Shown here: positions 49,201 to 60,569 of the stretch, one piece after another
How the letters are laid out: each line of letters opens with the position of its first letter
Position numbering within the stretch: the stretch's first letter is position 1
NCBI GenBank assembly: GCA_018873225.1
Contig: JAEILZ010000008.1
Coordinates: 682,001 to 746,000, forward strand
Source of the DNA: [Phialemoniopsis] sp. UDSM-2020
Lineage: Eukaryota > Ascomycota > Sordariomycetes > Thyridiales > Thyridiaceae
Direction: 5' to 3'
Length of the DNA stretch: 64,000 nucleotides
Position numbers and translations under genes: made by a program
The notes under the pieces: model-generated
The model's input: only the letters and a program-made list of their open reading frames with translations
Database searches by the model: none
Told to the model about the DNA's origin: nothing

Positions 49201-50165
49201 GTGTTTTGCACGTTTTCGGGGTCGTAGCGCCATTGCTGAGCCGTGGATGTCGAGGGCATGTCCTCGAGGGGGTCGTCCTCGTTCTCGTCCGCTTTCATGG
49301 TGACAGAGGTGGTCGGGGACGGTGATCGCGTCGGTCGCTTCCGTGGAGCCGAGGGCTTGGCCGGGCGCTTGCGTTTCCTAGACTTGGCCGGGGCGTCCTC
49401 GTCCTCGTCGGAGACAACAAAGTCGGCCATGTCTTCTAGAAAGGGTGGATCAGCTGGGTTCGTCTGCGCCAAGGAGCATAGACACTTACCGTCGTCATCG
49501 ACAGGTGCCACGGCGTCGTCCTCCACCTTGTAGTCATCCTCGTCGTCTTCGACAACGGCAGTACGGATGCGGCGGCGGCCCTGGTTGGCTTTGAGTGACA
49601 CAAACACGTCGTCGTCGTCCTCGTCAGAGGACTCGGCGTAATTGATCGTCTTCTTGGCCTGGTAGCAAAAGACAGAGTCAGTACACCCCCAAAGGACACG
49701 GGGACGATTGCCGGACAAACTCACCTTGCGGATGGGACTGCTGCTCATGGCCGAAGGCGCGGCAGTAGCCTGCTTGTGGACCACCTCAGCCGGCGTGACG
49801 GGAGATGGCAGGGCGCCGTAAGATACCTTGACTGTGGCCGCTGAATCCATGTTCTCCTGGGAGCTCAGGGGTTCAGGGGCATCGCTACTGGGCAACGGGG
49901 TCACGTTGGCCGCGGGGCGCACGGGGCGCGCGCGGGCATTGGACTTGGTGGTCTCCTTGAGGCACGGAGACGAGTCGCTGCTGCCGTTCCTGTTTGGAGC
50001 CGGTCTCGAGGCCGAGGGGCTCTCCTTGCTCTTGACCGCAGACGACTTGGAGAAGAAGCCCAAGATGCTCTGCTGTTTGCCGGTGGACGGGGCCATGGCG
50101 ACCTTCTTGGAGGGGGCCGGCGTCCTGGCAGGAGTGCCGGCTTGTGCCCCCGCTGCGTCCCCCAT
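46276..50165 (-). CDS. MSH6: DNA mismatch repair protein Msh6
   Basis: MutS homologue that pairs with Msh2 (MutS-alpha) to recognise base mismatches and small loops in the nucleus. Four exons read on the minus strand: 50165-49725, 49658-49490, 49435-47025 and 46965-46276, giving 1236 residues, normal for fungi. Introns are 66, 54 and 59 bp; the first two are in frame and stop-free. The N-terminus carries a PCNA-binding box Q-Q-S-I-L-G-F-F at residues 31-38, then a long charged, disordered linker. The mismatch-reading Phe-x-Glu is G-K-F-Y-E-L-Y-E (F373, E375). The ATPase has Walker A G-A-N-A-A-G-K-S-T (995-1003), Walker B L-V-I-L-D-E (D1074, E1075) and T-H-Y-H-S-L further on. Two S-phase-type promoter motifs lie upstream. 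The gene looks intact. Confidence 0.97.
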
Positions 50166-50367
50166 TGTTGGCGGGAGGAGAGAAAGAGAGTCTAGTATGG
50201 ATTGGCAGAGTAAACCCGAAGCGATGCTGGGAGAGTCTGGTGCATATAAGCGAGTGAAAGGAGCGTCGAAGCCGGCAATTGGGGGTCAAGTGTTAATGTT
50301 GGAGAGAAGGTCGAGGTAGCTACTTTACTTTAGCTGTAATGGCTTTATCTAATGGGGGAGCTCGAGA

Positions 50368-50375
50368 AACGCGAA
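50368..50375 (-). promoter_or_regulatory. MBF/E2F-like motif upstream of MSH6 (distal to the start by about 205 bp)
   Basis: AACGCGAA on the plus strand. It contains the ACGCG core bound by yeast MBF and fits the E2F-type half site. It is paired with an oppositely oriented copy 44 bp further from the gene. Confidence 0.45.
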
Positions 50376-50419
50376 TCCGCCTCGAAGGAGCCGGGGTAGG
50401 CGCGACCGACCCGTCCGCG

Positions 50420-50427
50420 TTCGCGTT
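50420..50427 (-). promoter_or_regulatory. Second MBF/E2F-like motif upstream of MSH6
   Basis: TTCGCGTT, the exact reverse complement of the motif at 50368-50375, about 255 bp before the MSH6 ATG. Budding yeast MSH2 and MSH6 are G1/S-regulated through MluI-box elements; conservation here is inference. Confidence 0.45.
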
Positions 50428-50811
50428 GCAACCCCACCATGCTTTTTCGAATCCCATTAACCAGGAAGGCCCACCCCTGCCCCCTGCCTCATGCCCCTGC
50501 CGCACACAGTATTGAACACGACCAGGACAGTGCGAGCTCTCAGCTCGGCCGTGCCTGAACAGATTGGCAAAGAGGTACCTCGATGGGTACCTGCGCTCGC
50601 CATTCCTGAGCGCTGTACTCGCTGTGATGGGTCCCATTCATTGCCAACCTCGACGTGTAAAATCGAGACTGACTAGGGTTCGGCAAAAACATGGGACGAG
50701 ATGATCTTGGTCTCTTACAAGTACTTTATTACATTGAGTAGAGTGACTTCCCTCTAACCTCCCGACTCCTTATCATGATCAAATACAATCAGTGCAATCA
50801 GTGTGACTGGT

Positions 50812-52089
50812 CTACATGAAGCGGCCAAACACCCACGACATCCAGTTCCCTACCCACATGAATGTCCGAAACGCCCAAAAGGCAGCGCCCGTGGCATGGC
50901 CCATGGTGATCCGCCAGTGTGAGCTCTTGACCGTCGCGACCGCCCGCGGCACGCTGAGATCGTCGTACGCCTTGACGGTGCTGGCCAGCGAGCTGTGGCG
51001 GCATAGCTCGGCGGCCAGGTCCCATCCGTCCTTGAGGCCGAGATTGGCTCCGTTGCCCGCGAATGGGCTCACGGCGTGATTGCTGTCTCCGATAAAGACG
51101 ATTCCGGAAGGCATTTCCTGGGTCTCGTCATGGCGGAAGGGCGCCTTGTCGCGGGCGGGTAGCAGGAGCTCTGTCGAGGGCTCCGTTGCCGCGACGATGG
51201 TGCGGAACGGCTCTTGGATCATCTTGCCGCGCTCGAGAGCCTCCGCCATCAGGTTTCTGAACTGCTCCTCCGTCCTCGTCTTGTCCAGATCGCGAGGCTC
51301 CGCGGCGCGCCAGCTCAGCGCCCATACGACTCGCTCCTCGTCGACAGGCGAGACAAAGCAGGCGATGCCTTCGCCTGAGATGACCAGGCCCCACGCTTTA
51401 TCCACCGGCGGCGGAATCCCCTCTGGGAACCTGGCACACCCTCCCAGTTGTATAGCCCCCGCGAAACGCAGGACATCGTTCGGTCTCAGGGCCGCCCGGA
51501 TCTTGCTCCTCGCGCCGTCGGCCGCGACCAACAGGTCGCACTCATCGTGCCACGTCTTCCCGCCCTCGCCTTCGAGCTGAACCCGGACGCGTCCGTCCTC
51601 GAGCCGCTCGGCGCCCACACACGATGTCGTCCATTGTATCGGGCTGTGCTCTGCGACCGCGTCTATCAGGATCCTGCGCAGGTCTTTTCGGGCGATGCGA
51701 AGCGACGCCGCCGGCAGGCCCTGGTAAGCCCGGAGCCTGATCGCCATCGCCTCACCCCAGGAGCTTGACCAGATCTTGAACCCCCCTTCGGAATCGGCCT
51801 CCGAATCGAGCCCAAGTACCGCATGCTCGACGATCCGGTCCAACAGCCCCAGATCCCTCAGGGCTACTAGGCCACCATCTTTATCGAACCCGTTCAAGGA
51901 CAGAGAGTACCCCTCCCTCTGGGCGGCCTCGTCACTGGAATCCCGCTCGTATATGACAATCTGCGGCCATGTAAATCTGTCGTCCCATTGCTTGCCGAGG
52001 CCTGCAGCGAACGCGAGCCCTGAAATGCCCGCGCCTGCTATGATGATCTTTTTGCCTGCTAGGAAATGACCGTCAACGTGCGCTGCCAT
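50812..52089 (-). CDS. FAD-dependent monooxygenase (PHBH-like, FAD_binding_3)
   Basis: A single-exon, 425-residue flavoprotein that would hydroxylate a small organic substrate using NAD(P)H and oxygen. The Rossmann fingerprint G-A-G-I-S-G is at residues 19-24 and is followed by I-V-I-Y-E-R-D. The DG motif L-L-V-A-A-D-G-A-R-S-K-I-R is at about 186-198. The GD motif I-V-F-I-G-D-S-N-H-A-V-S-P-F-A is at about 330-344, with the ribose-binding Asp335. The C-terminal 30 residues are hydrophobic (F-W-A-F-R-T-F-M-W-V-G-N-W), as in fungal group A monooxygenases that may associate with membranes. The substrate is unknown; related enzymes act on salicylate, aromatic polyketides or terpenoids. It lies tail-to-head with MSH6 (646 bp between), with no neighbouring synthase to suggest a pathway. 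Confidence 0.88.
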   Translation of the reverse strand: MAAHVDGHFLAGKKIIIAGAGISGLAFAAGLGKQWDDRFTWPQIVIYERDSSDEAAQREGYSLSLNGFDKDGGLVALRDLGLLDRIVEHAVLGLDSEADSEGGFKIWSSSWGEAMAIRLRAYQGLPAASLRIARKDLRRILIDAVAEHSPIQWTTSCVGAERLEDGRVRVQLEGEGGKTWHDECDLLVAADGARSKIRAALRPNDVLRFAGAIQLGGCARFPEGIPPPVDKAWGLVISGEGIACFVSPVDEERVVWALSWRAAEPRDLDKTRTEEQFRNLMAEALERGKMIQEPFRTIVAATEPSTELLLPARDKAPFRHDETQEMPSGIVFIGDSNHAVSPFAGNGANLGLKDGWDLAAELCRHSSLASTVKAYDDLSVPRAVATVKSSHWRITMGHATGAAFWAFRTFMWVGNWMSWVFGRFM

Positions 52090-52909
52090 CTTGCCGTCGT
52101 GGAGAAGTGCAATCGTTGGACCAATAATTTAAGCAAGCAAGTACCCGGATTCGCCAGACTCAAGCCGTGCGAGGTGGTCCGCCCATCGCAGATTCATTCT
52201 TCATTTATTTACATCCCCATGTATTATCATCTCGCTAGACGCCCTGGTTGCTTCTTTGATCGGGAGGGACGTTGGCGCCGCGCTTGACGTGTCGGCCGCG
52301 TCACAACACAAGCTGGTGGCTGAAATGACTGCGTATGTTCCTAACGAAACCCGGCGCCGACCGGGTCATCAGTCACCCCGCCTCGACGCTGACGGTTCAG
52401 AGTCTCGTAGACCGCAACTCTAGTAATTGGTATCAAACAAAACAGCTTCAGAACATTGATTTTTGTCTCTTTATCCGACAGGTAAATGCCGTTGAATTTG
52501 TGCTACCTTTGAGGCCTCCAACTAAGCCAATGCCCGTACTCCATCAGTCAGACATTGGGGCTAAGCACTAAATTACTTGGTAGAGTACCTAGGTAGGCTT
52601 TGCTTGGGCGGCTTGACCAGTTGGCTTGCACGTCAGGGTATCATCTTTATTTGATTTGGTTTCGCCGTGGATGTCTGGGTCGGACCCGGGGACACCTTGT
52701 GACGACCCATCGCCAGGATAACCGAGGATGGAGAGCCTAGGACCGCACAGAGATTCCATCTAGGTCCGAAGCGCATTCCAAGATTTGCTGCGTGATGCAG
52801 GCCCAGGATCAAGCGAAACCAGCGGCCGAAAAGACTGCTTTTCCAGAGGTTCTTCCCCTGCGACCTTGGCGTTCTAGGCATAGATTTTGATCACGACACG
52901 CTTTTGGTG
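52090..52909. other. Intergenic region without a recognised gene
   Basis: About 0.8 kb between DPH2 and the monooxygenase, both on the minus strand. It would contain the monooxygenase promoter and the DPH2 3' end. Frames here are short and featureless. Confidence 0.45.
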
Positions 52910-54580
52910 TCACCTCTTGTCGGCGTCCGAGCCCACCGTGTAGCCTCGAGCTACTCCGGAACGACCCTCTTCGATGGTCGCGCTCGACTCCTCGTCATAG
53001 TCCGTCCCCAGTCCCTGCCACGTCCTATTGGACCGTAGATATTCCGCCCCCGGACTCACAACCCCTTTTACGGTCGCAACGTCGAATTTGGGTCGCAAGG
53101 TCAGCTTGTCAGAGGTTGTTGCTGCGGATGTACCGTTCGAGCGACTGCCCGCCGCATGATCGAGTTGCGCGCGCATCGGTCGGCTAGTGCTGATGAGTTT
53201 GCCGGTGCGCAGATCGAACTGGGGAGCTTCGGATTCCTCGTCATCAATGCCTTCGTCCTGATCTACTTGGCCCTGCTCCTGGGATTCCTGGGTCTGCTCT
53301 GGCTGCCCGTGGGTCGCTGCAGCCTCGTCTGGCTCCGTGACACCTTCAATGCCACCCCACCACCTGTGGCCCCATATCCTCTCCTCGTCGCTCATCAGGG
53401 CGATCTCCAACTCGAACGGAGTGATGACCGGCCGGTAAAAGTTGGCGTCATCCTCGACCAGACTGCTCTCCCAGCAGCCCACCACAACCCAGCCGTCAAT
53501 CTCGGCAAAGTTGGCCAGCTTGGCAGGGTTCAGCTTGCCCACGACGATGGTATAACTCTTCTTGCCGGCAGCAGCGATGCGCTTTCTGATACTGTCAATG
53601 GATGAGAGGTAGTTGGAGACCGACAAGGTGTTGACCAGGATCCCGATGACGCCGGCCGTGGTCAGCGTCAGGACCTTGGCGTATCTTCTTCCCAGCAGGG
53701 CCCGTGTCCTCCGTAAGCTTGTAGAGGTTTCCGAGGCGGCGTCTACGTCTGTGGGCGTCGCACATATCTGCAGGGTCTTGACTCTCGTGGACAAAGCGAG
53801 AAGAAGGGCTGTTGGCGGTGCCGAGATGTGAAAGACGGAATATTCCTGCAGGTCGATACCAGAGTCGCCACCCGTCCCCAAGTCTCTGCCATCGGCATCG
53901 ACCACCCCTCTATTCGGTATCGTTGCGGTCGGAGCATGGACAAGCGTCGTGTGGAGGAGCGAGCCGTATCCTTTTGCCCGCAGCTTGGAAGCCAACTGGA
54001 GGACGTGGTCCTGGTAGATCACATCGGCCATGAGGACGATCTGCTCCTGCTTCTCCGGATACGAGGCGACAAACTCGTCCAAGACTCTGTCGTGATCGAG
54101 GGGATGCTTCGTAAAGACGTAAATGACTGGCAGCCTTGAGGTCGGCGACAGACAAGACCGGCCGTAGTGGACCACGACGTCGGCATGTACGTGCTCGGCG
54201 GCGATCTCGTCGACGCAGCAGGCCGAGTAGGACGTGTCGGCCAAGATGTAGATTCTCTCCCTCTCCGTCGCCGACGCCGTGGCAACCCCTCCCGTCTCTG
54301 CCGCCGCACTGGACCTTAGACGCTGTATTTCATCGTGGAGCAGGCCAACGACCCGCGGGGCATCGCCGAGCATTGTGTCGGGAAACTGGAGACCTATGCG
54401 GCGTCGCCCGCCCTGTTGGACCTCGAGTGCGGTTCGCGCGACCTCGTAGACATCTCGGAGCTCGTCGTCGGTGCGATGCAGGACCTGGCTCTCGGTCGGG
54501 GGCGCCTCGGCTTCGATATGTTCAAAGAGATGCTCGGCCGGAGTCGAGAGGGCCGGAGCCGCGGCGAGATCACCGGCCAT
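52910..54580 (-). CDS. DPH2: Diphthamide biosynthesis protein 2
   Basis: Partner of Dph1 in the radical-SAM-type iron-sulphur complex that starts diphthamide synthesis on translation elongation factor 2, in the cytosol. One exon, 556 residues. I start at the ATG at 54580 (A at -3, A-C-C before it) because the frame upstream of it lacks an ATG. Family landmarks: [13 protein letters not shown] near residue 62; [12 protein letters not shown] with Cys121/122; H-Y-G-R-S-C-L-S-P near Cys143; and [10 protein letters not shown] with Cys368, followed by [11 protein letters not shown] Gln/Glu-rich acidic insert (about 415-450) sits before the C-terminal part. Length is usual for fungi, and the gene is intact. 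Confidence 0.94.
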   Translation of the reverse strand: MAGDLAAAPALSTPAEHLFEHIEAEAPPTESQVLHRTDDELRDVYEVARTALEVQQGGRRRIGLQFPDTMLGDAPRVVGLLHDEIQRLRSSAAAETGGVATASATERERIYILADTSYSACCVDEIAAEHVHADVVVHYGRSCLSPTSRLPVIYVFTKHPLDHDRVLDEFVASYPEKQEQIVLMADVIYQDHVLQLASKLRAKGYGSLLHTTLVHAPTATIPNRGVVDADGRDLGTGGDSGIDLQEYSVFHISAPPTALLLALSTRVKTLQICATPTDVDAASETSTSLRRTRALLGRRYAKVLTLTTAGVIGILVNTLSVSNYLSSIDSIRKRIAAAGKKSYTIVVGKLNPAKLANFAEIDGWVVVGCWESSLVEDDANFYRPVITPFELEIALMSDEERIWGHRWWGGIEGVTEPDEAAATHGQPEQTQESQEQGQVDQDEGIDDEESEAPQFDLRTGKLISTSRPMRAQLDHAAGSRSNGTSAATTSDKLTLRPKFDVATVKGVVSPGAEYLRSNRTWQGLGTDYDEESSATIEEGRSGVARGYTVGSDADKR

Positions 54581-55049
54581 GGTTGCAGCCGGTAGACCCA
54601 ATCACCGGGCCGTATTGGGCATAGACAAAGTACGTTCGTAGAGAGCAATGTCGAGGCACATGCGTTCGTTCCAAAAGACCGAACAAGTTCGGGGGATTTT
54701 TTATTTTTCTATTTTTTTTTTTCTAACTTTTTTCCACTTCTTGATGTTGCGAATTTAGAGGCGGGGGTGGGGTCAGGTCCAGCGATTAGGCGCCGCTAAG
54801 ACGGTGCTCTTAAAGCTTCTAGACGCTGAATAAGTCGCTACCCATTGGACAGCAGGTCAGCAAGCTCCACCACCACTCCGAACCAGAGGCATGAGAAAGC
54901 AACTACATGTATTTTTTCAAAAGAAAAAAGCACCGAGCCCGAACAAACCTGATTTTATTTCCAACATGTCATACCTGAAACAGTGAGCAAGCAGGGATTC
55001 TCAGCCGTTCGCACGAGACGTTGTCATCGAGTGTGGCCAGTGCGCGAAA
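54581..55049. other. Intergenic region upstream of DPH2
   Basis: 470 bp with a T-rich run near 54700-54735 and no coding signal. It is the promoter side of DPH2 and the 3' side of the transporter that follows. Confidence 0.4.
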
Positions 55050-56557
55050 TCAGAAGACCGTCCTCATGTTCCATCCGACAGCCAGGATCCTGGCCGCGAT
55101 ATAGCAGACGAGAGCGAGACAGTAGGAGGCGCCGGAAAACAGGATGACCGCCTGCCACCCGGTCTCTCCAGAGCCCACGCCGATGAGCGCACCTCCGATG
55201 GGCACACTGCTCAGAGTGCCAAAGCTGGCCACCATCATGGCCGTGGAGAAGAAGCGGCCGTAGTCGCTGGGCTCGCAAAGCTGCCCGAGACAGACGGCGA
55301 TGAGCCCCAGGTTGCTGCCACTGGCGAAGCCAAACATGACCGCAAAGGCGATGAGCAGGGGCTTCGAGTCGCCGGCCGGCAGCCAGAGCCCAAAGACGGT
55401 TGCCGCCGACAGGGCGATGGTCAGGATGATAACGTTGAACCGCCCCATCCTGTCTGCCATGAGGCCCGGCAGAAAGCGGCCTACGACAGAACCAGCGTTG
55501 AGCAGGGACAGCAGTGTATAGGCCTGGTTGGCGTCCTGCTGGTGCGAGGCGGCGTACGAGACGATAAAGGTGATGGGCACGAAGATGCCCCACTCCATGA
55601 AGAAGATGCCCACGGCGGCCACGGCGTAGCAGCGATCGCGAAAGATGGTGAAGTCGGGCCATATGGAGTGCATGTGGCCGCGCACAGGCAGCCGCGAGCG
55701 GATCCAGACGTTGACGGGCACGGCCAGGGCGAGCAGTATGAAGCCTAGGATGCGGGTCGACCAGGCAAAGCCGACCTTGGGCAGCAGGCTCTGTAGCATG
55801 AGGGGGAAGACGATGCCTCCGATGCCTCCAGCAGTGCTAGCAATGCCGGTAGCAAACCCGCGGCGCACACTAAAGAAGTGGGCGATCGCACCGTAGGCCG
55901 GGGAGTTGAGCAGAGCCCCTCCCAGGCCACCGAGCACGGAATAGCAGAGGAGGATCTGGTAGTATTCTGTTGACGGGACCATCAGTACCAAGGGACGAAA
56001 AGGCTAACACAGGAATGGTTGCAAAACGTACCTTCACAGAAACCCAAGAGCATGACGCTCAGGACCACGAGGAGACTCCCCACGGCGACGAGATACCGAG
56101 GGCCATAGTGGTCAAAGACGGGGCCAACCTGGATGCCGATGAAGAAGACAAAGAACAGGTAGAGGCTGAAGATCCAGCCGATCTGAGAGGCGTTGTACTC
56201 GGCCAGCTGATGGGTGGAGAACCAAGACTCAAAGACGGCGGCCGAGTTGATGAGGCCAAAGACGGAGAACATGGCACAGAAGGAGCCAAAGACGACGAGC
56301 CACGCCGTGCGACCGCCCTCGGGGAAGTAGATGGGCGGCGAGCCGGAGCGGCGTTCCTCCGGGCTGTGCGGCTTCTCGGTATCGGCCGTGGAAGGATCAG
56401 GGTCGGGGCCCGCCCCTGTCACCCCCGAGCGGCGTCCGCCATTGTCGGCAGCCTGAACTGCGACTGGTGTTGTTGCTGTGCCGGCCCCTTGCAGGGCGGC
56501 AATCCCAAATTGGTTTTTTAGGCAGCTGTCCTCTGCATTGTGTCGGGCCAATGTCAT
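55050..56557 (-). CDS. MFS transporter, monocarboxylate-porter-like (MCH family)
   Basis: A membrane carrier of 480 residues from two exons (56557-56032 and 55966-55050) with one 65-bp GTACGT...AACAG intron that splits a Glu codon. A polar N-terminus of about 80 residues leads to G-G-R-T-A-W-L-V-V-F-G-S-F-C, the usual opening of fungal MCT-like proteins. F-S-V-R-R-G-F-A-T-G-I-A-S and G-G-I-G-G-I-V-F-P (mid-protein) are also characteristic, as is N-A-G-S-V-V-G-R-F-L-P-G in the second half. Twelve helices can be counted. In yeast these Mch proteins do not move monocarboxylates, and one is a riboflavin carrier, so the substrate here is open. It is divergent from BOS1 across a 650-bp intergenic region. 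Confidence 0.9.
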
Positions 56558-57210
56558 TACTCTCCACCAGGAGTACTAGAGGTTGGTGCGCGCGTGTCTC
56601 TTGGATTGTTACACAGTACTTTACTGCCCGAAGAGGGGGATGGGTTTTTATTGCAGAGAGCAGAAAAAAGGCAAAACGCCAATCGAATGCGGCACTTTAA
56701 ATGATATTCCTCTTGACTAAAGCCCTCTCCCCGCCGACCAACGACTGGGCTGCCGCGTTTGCTAAGCATCAATGGGGTTAAGTGCGTGAGGTGTGGAAGC
56801 TCTAGCGCCAGCCCGGGGGTTGTATGGTCCCCTTCACAGGCGAATTGACGTCTTTAGGGCACTCGAGTCTGGCCTGGCAAGCCTGGTACTGGACTGAAGC
56901 TCCCTCCGCGACCGCCAGCACTGACCCAACCGTGGTCACCCGCCCCACTGTAACCTCTTGGCCCGTCCCCTATTTCCCGCTATTGGTTGCCCAAAAAAAA
57001 GAGCCACCTCCCAAGGGTCCGAGACTAGCCCTGGCCTGGCCTTGCAAACTGTCTTCATCTTTGGCGCGTGTCATCAAACTGGACTGTTACTCCTGTCTTG
57101 CCGCCTCGAGTTGAAGGTGTTGACTACGTCTTTCAAAGAACCCAGACTGGTTCACCTGTCATCCTCCAACCGTCTACACCAAGTTTCAGAGAAGCAGAGC
57201 CCGTGCCAGC
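56558..57210. promoter_or_regulatory. Divergent promoter region between the MCT-like gene and BOS1
   Basis: 653 bp between two oppositely oriented ATGs. No gene fits inside. It must hold both promoters. I see no strong TATA box on either side; the A8 run near 56993 and the C/T-rich stretch after 57030 on the BOS1 side are typical of housekeeping promoters. Confidence 0.5.
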
Positions 57211-58054
57211 ATGGTAAGCTCGCCCCATGGCCCGACCGGAGTTTGCACTCGTGTACCCCGGGCTAATCCATCCATAGAACACCGCCTTCAATTCTGCTCT
57301 CAAGCAGAGCACGTCGATCCGCAAAGACCTCTCTGCCCTATCCTCATCTACAGATGCCTCGGGTGGCCCGGCCGGAGGGCCAGGCGCCCTGACCCCCGCC
57401 GCCCTCGGATCCCTCTCGGCCAGCTTGACGGCCTTCTCCCGAACATTAGACGAGTATAACCGGCTAGCGAAACAAGAGCTCAATCCGACCAAGCAAGAAA
57501 AGGCCTTTAGCAGACTGAGCGGGTTCCGCACCGAGCTGGCCGAGTATCGGACCCAGTTCGACGCGATCAAGTCGACGCGCGACGATGCCGTGCACGATCA
57601 AAACAGGGGCGAGCTGCTGGGCCGGCGGCCATACGTCACATCCACGCCCGAGAACCCGTACGCGAACGCGACGTCCTCGGGGTCAACAAGCTACGGGGGC
57701 TACGGGCACGCCCGGAATACGAGCGGCGGCGCGGGCAGCGGGCTGAGCATGGGGAGCGGCAACGTGACGGCCGAGGAGCATGCCCTGCGCGAGCAAGACT
57801 TCTTCTCCAACACCAACAGCAGCCTCGACGACTACATTGCGCAGGGCCAGGCCGTGCTGGACAACCTGGGCATGCAAAAGGACATGCTGAAGAACACGCA
57901 AAAACGGCTCTACTCGGCGGCCAACACGCTGGGCCTCTCGGGAGAGACGATCCGCATGGTCGAGCGGCGGGCCAAAGAGGACAAATGGATCTTTGGGGCT
58001 GGCGTCATCGTCTTCTTCCTGTTCTGCTGGTTGTGCCTGCACTTTTTGCGGTGA
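57211..58054 (+). CDS. BOS1: Qb-SNARE Bos1 (ER-Golgi transport)
   Basis: Tail-anchored SNARE acting in ER-to-Golgi vesicle fusion. The first coding exon is only the ATG (57211-57213); a 64-bp GTAAGC...CATAG intron follows, and the rest is one exon, 57278-58054, giving 259 residues. The joined start M-N-T-A-F-N-S-A-L-K-Q-S-T matches Bos1/membrin, whereas every Met start without splicing truncates the N-terminal helix bundle. The SNARE helix runs about 180-237 (L-D-N-L-G-M-Q-K-D-M-L-K-N-T-Q-K-R-L is its core) and the membrane anchor is about 238-258 (W-I-F-G-A-G-V-I-V-F-F-L-F). A Gly/Ser-rich linker (about 130-163) is longer than in yeast. The gene looks intact. Confidence 0.93.
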
Positions 58055-60105
58055 CGGACGTCCGGTGTGTCCATGGGAGATGCAGATTGTTCAACATTTG
58101 CCACCCGTCTTCTTGATAATTTAGCGAGGCGTTGAGGGGATGCTTTTGCGGCGATTGCAATGCGAGAAATCACACTCCAAATTGTTCACCTTGGCTCCCT
58201 GATTCTCTGACCTGCACAGCACGTGGATGTTTTTGGCCGAAAAGACCGTAGCAGCAGAGATGCAACGTTTGATGCGGCTTGGGGCTGGGTTTAAAAGATG
58301 ACACGAGCATGTGAGTGTCGATCGCCAGAGTCTTAGTTCGGTATCTCCGACACTGATCGACGTCCTTCACCACGAACGAGCTTTGCGTCTGAGCCACGGA
58401 GCTACTGAGCCACAGAAGGCGTTCTGCTTGTCGTCGTCCAATGTTTGAAGCGGAAAGCCAATTCATCGCTTCTGTGAATCAATCTTGTACGAAACTAGGT
58501 GGCGTGGGTGAGCAGGCAGTTCGGGGAACGCGAGATCAAAGCAGTAGCGTGAGGTAGTCATAATGATGCTGAATGAAATGCAGATGGCTCTGATGAGGTG
58601 GACTGCGACCATGTAGATCCCCTCATCGGGGCGAATTGATGGGATAGAAGTATCTAGGACTCATGTTACGTGATACTTCGTAGGTGGTTGAACGAGATGG
58701 TGAGATCTTAAGGTGCTGATGGTGCATCTGGAATAGGGAAAGGTCAGCCCTAAGGGGCCTGGAACAACCATGGCATCGGGAACATAAGAAAATAGGTCCG
58801 TTTTCAATGCAAGTACGGGAAAGGGGGCAAGGGGGAAGAGTGGGCGGCGGCATGCTGACATCCGCCGCCCGCCGCCTTTGACAGGTTCGCGGGGAAAGAT
58901 GGGGAGGGGAGGGGGTGTGAGAACTGTGAAGACGAAGAGAGATGAAACGGGCTATCTTGTCTCTGTCTTTTACGACAATTTCGGGCAAAGGTGCAGCTGG
59001 AGCCGATGCAGGCAGGCCGGATCTGGCCAAGAGGGCAACTCTGTAGTCAGGTAGTGTTGTCTGTCAAGGCGTTGGGGAATCCTTTCCGCGAATCCTTTTT
59101 GGTCTGGGGTGCCACGCTGCAGTGTAGATCGTTGCCCGGCATGTCTTCCACATCTGGAGTAGTCGGTGAGGTTAACAATATTTTTGGACTTTTGCTGTCT
59201 TGGCTCTTCCCACCACACGCACACTTTTAAACCCCTAACCAAGCGAATGCGAGTAAGGACGCAAGGACGACATGTCAAGTGTGCAAATCGGAGGATTTCC
59301 CTTTAAGACTTGTGGCCTTGTGCCCGCCCCATCGTCAACCTCGGCACACCTCGAGGCAGAGTGGGCCATCATGGATGGATGATATCGCGAATTGTTGAGC
59401 ATGTCGTGTACGTTTACCCATTTGGTTTGCTGTTGCCTGCGGCGGCAGTTTGACTCGGCAAGTGGAAGAGGGTCAAATTACCTTTGGAGAGGTCCATCAG
59501 GATCGATCGACTGAACTGCTTGACTGCTGACCTGCTGCTAGCGAAGTTCTATCGTGTGTACGTAGTTACATGATGTTGCCATCAAAGTGGCATTGTTAGT
59601 TGTTAAAGAGGGGATCGTCGTTTTTATGAAGAGATGCACCCGATACCATCCGCCGGTAGCCGGCTTCTCATGTAGCCGCGATGAGCTCATTTCCCACATT
59701 GTGCAATCGAGCAGCGGCACCACTTCAGCCCTGTTAGCCGCGATTCCGGTGCGGGTACTTTGGGACTGTTGACAGGCTTGACACGGCACTTTACCATCTT
59801 CGTATTGCAAGTCCCCCATCCCCGCTATGTGTACTATTCTAAGAAAACAAGCTAAACAATCATTCAGCCTCCATCACCACCAAGTGGCCTGCTTTTTGGG
59901 TGTTGATCAGACACGCCAGAACCTGCCCGGACTGGCAGATCGTCTTTTAAGTTAAGCTTCTAAGCTTCAACAGTGGTGCATCCATCTTGAGGCGGCCCGG
60001 GGCCATGCAAGCCATGCCAGCCCATCCATGCCACGCCAACGCCTTCAAACCCCTGTCGGCCAACTATCTTCACAGCCCAACTCTAAATAACTTAAGGCCA
60101 GTGGA

Positions 60106-60130
60106 TGCGTTGCGTTGCGTTGCGTTGCGT
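60106..60130 (+). repeat. Five-copy TGCGT microsatellite
   Basis: Five perfect tandem copies of TGCGT. Confidence 0.9.
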
Positions 60131-60536
60131 CTCAGGGCACACACTATGCCTCTTTCGTACTTATTTTTCGATCTCGCAGTTGCCCACAGGGCTGGTCGCG
60201 GAGCAGCTCCGTGCAAATTCAAGGTGGTAGCCGAGGGCCCGTAGCCGAGATTCCGGCCAACTCCAGATGTCCAGTCCGGTTTGGAGACGCCGCAGACGCT
60301 CATTTTGCCGCCAGATACCAACGGTGGCAGGACAAACGCACATGCACACGCACACCAATACCCACGCACGCCGCACGCGGAATCCCGTATCTCGAGCACT
60401 GACATTCACTCGTTCCTCTCTCTCTCTCACCGCTAATGTGGTACCTTCACACCCACAAATGGAAACAGAGAGATCGCAAATGAGTCTTGGCTACAAAGTA
60501 CATGTCTGCTCCGCCGGCCGGGGTATCCTCTATTCT

Positions 60537-60569
60537 CCCCCCCTCCCTCCACTGTTCTCCCCCCACCCC
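60537..60569 (-). other. Possible G-quadruplex-forming tract
   Basis: The minus strand carries four G runs of at least three (4, 6, 3 and 7 long, read 5' to 3') within 33 bases. It lies about 0.8 kb upstream of the transcription-factor ATG. Confidence 0.4.

Noticed and set aside
50436..50450. TTCGAATCCC resembles the B box of a tRNA gene.
   Set aside because: It is preceded by a T run rather than the GG of a B box, and no cloverleaf or A box can be drawn around it.
44000..57000. Transporters plus a monooxygenase and a Zn2Cys6 factor might form a secondary-metabolite cluster.
   Set aside because: No polyketide synthase, peptide synthetase, terpene synthase or similar core enzyme is present, and housekeeping genes (MSH6, DPH2, BOS1) are interspersed.
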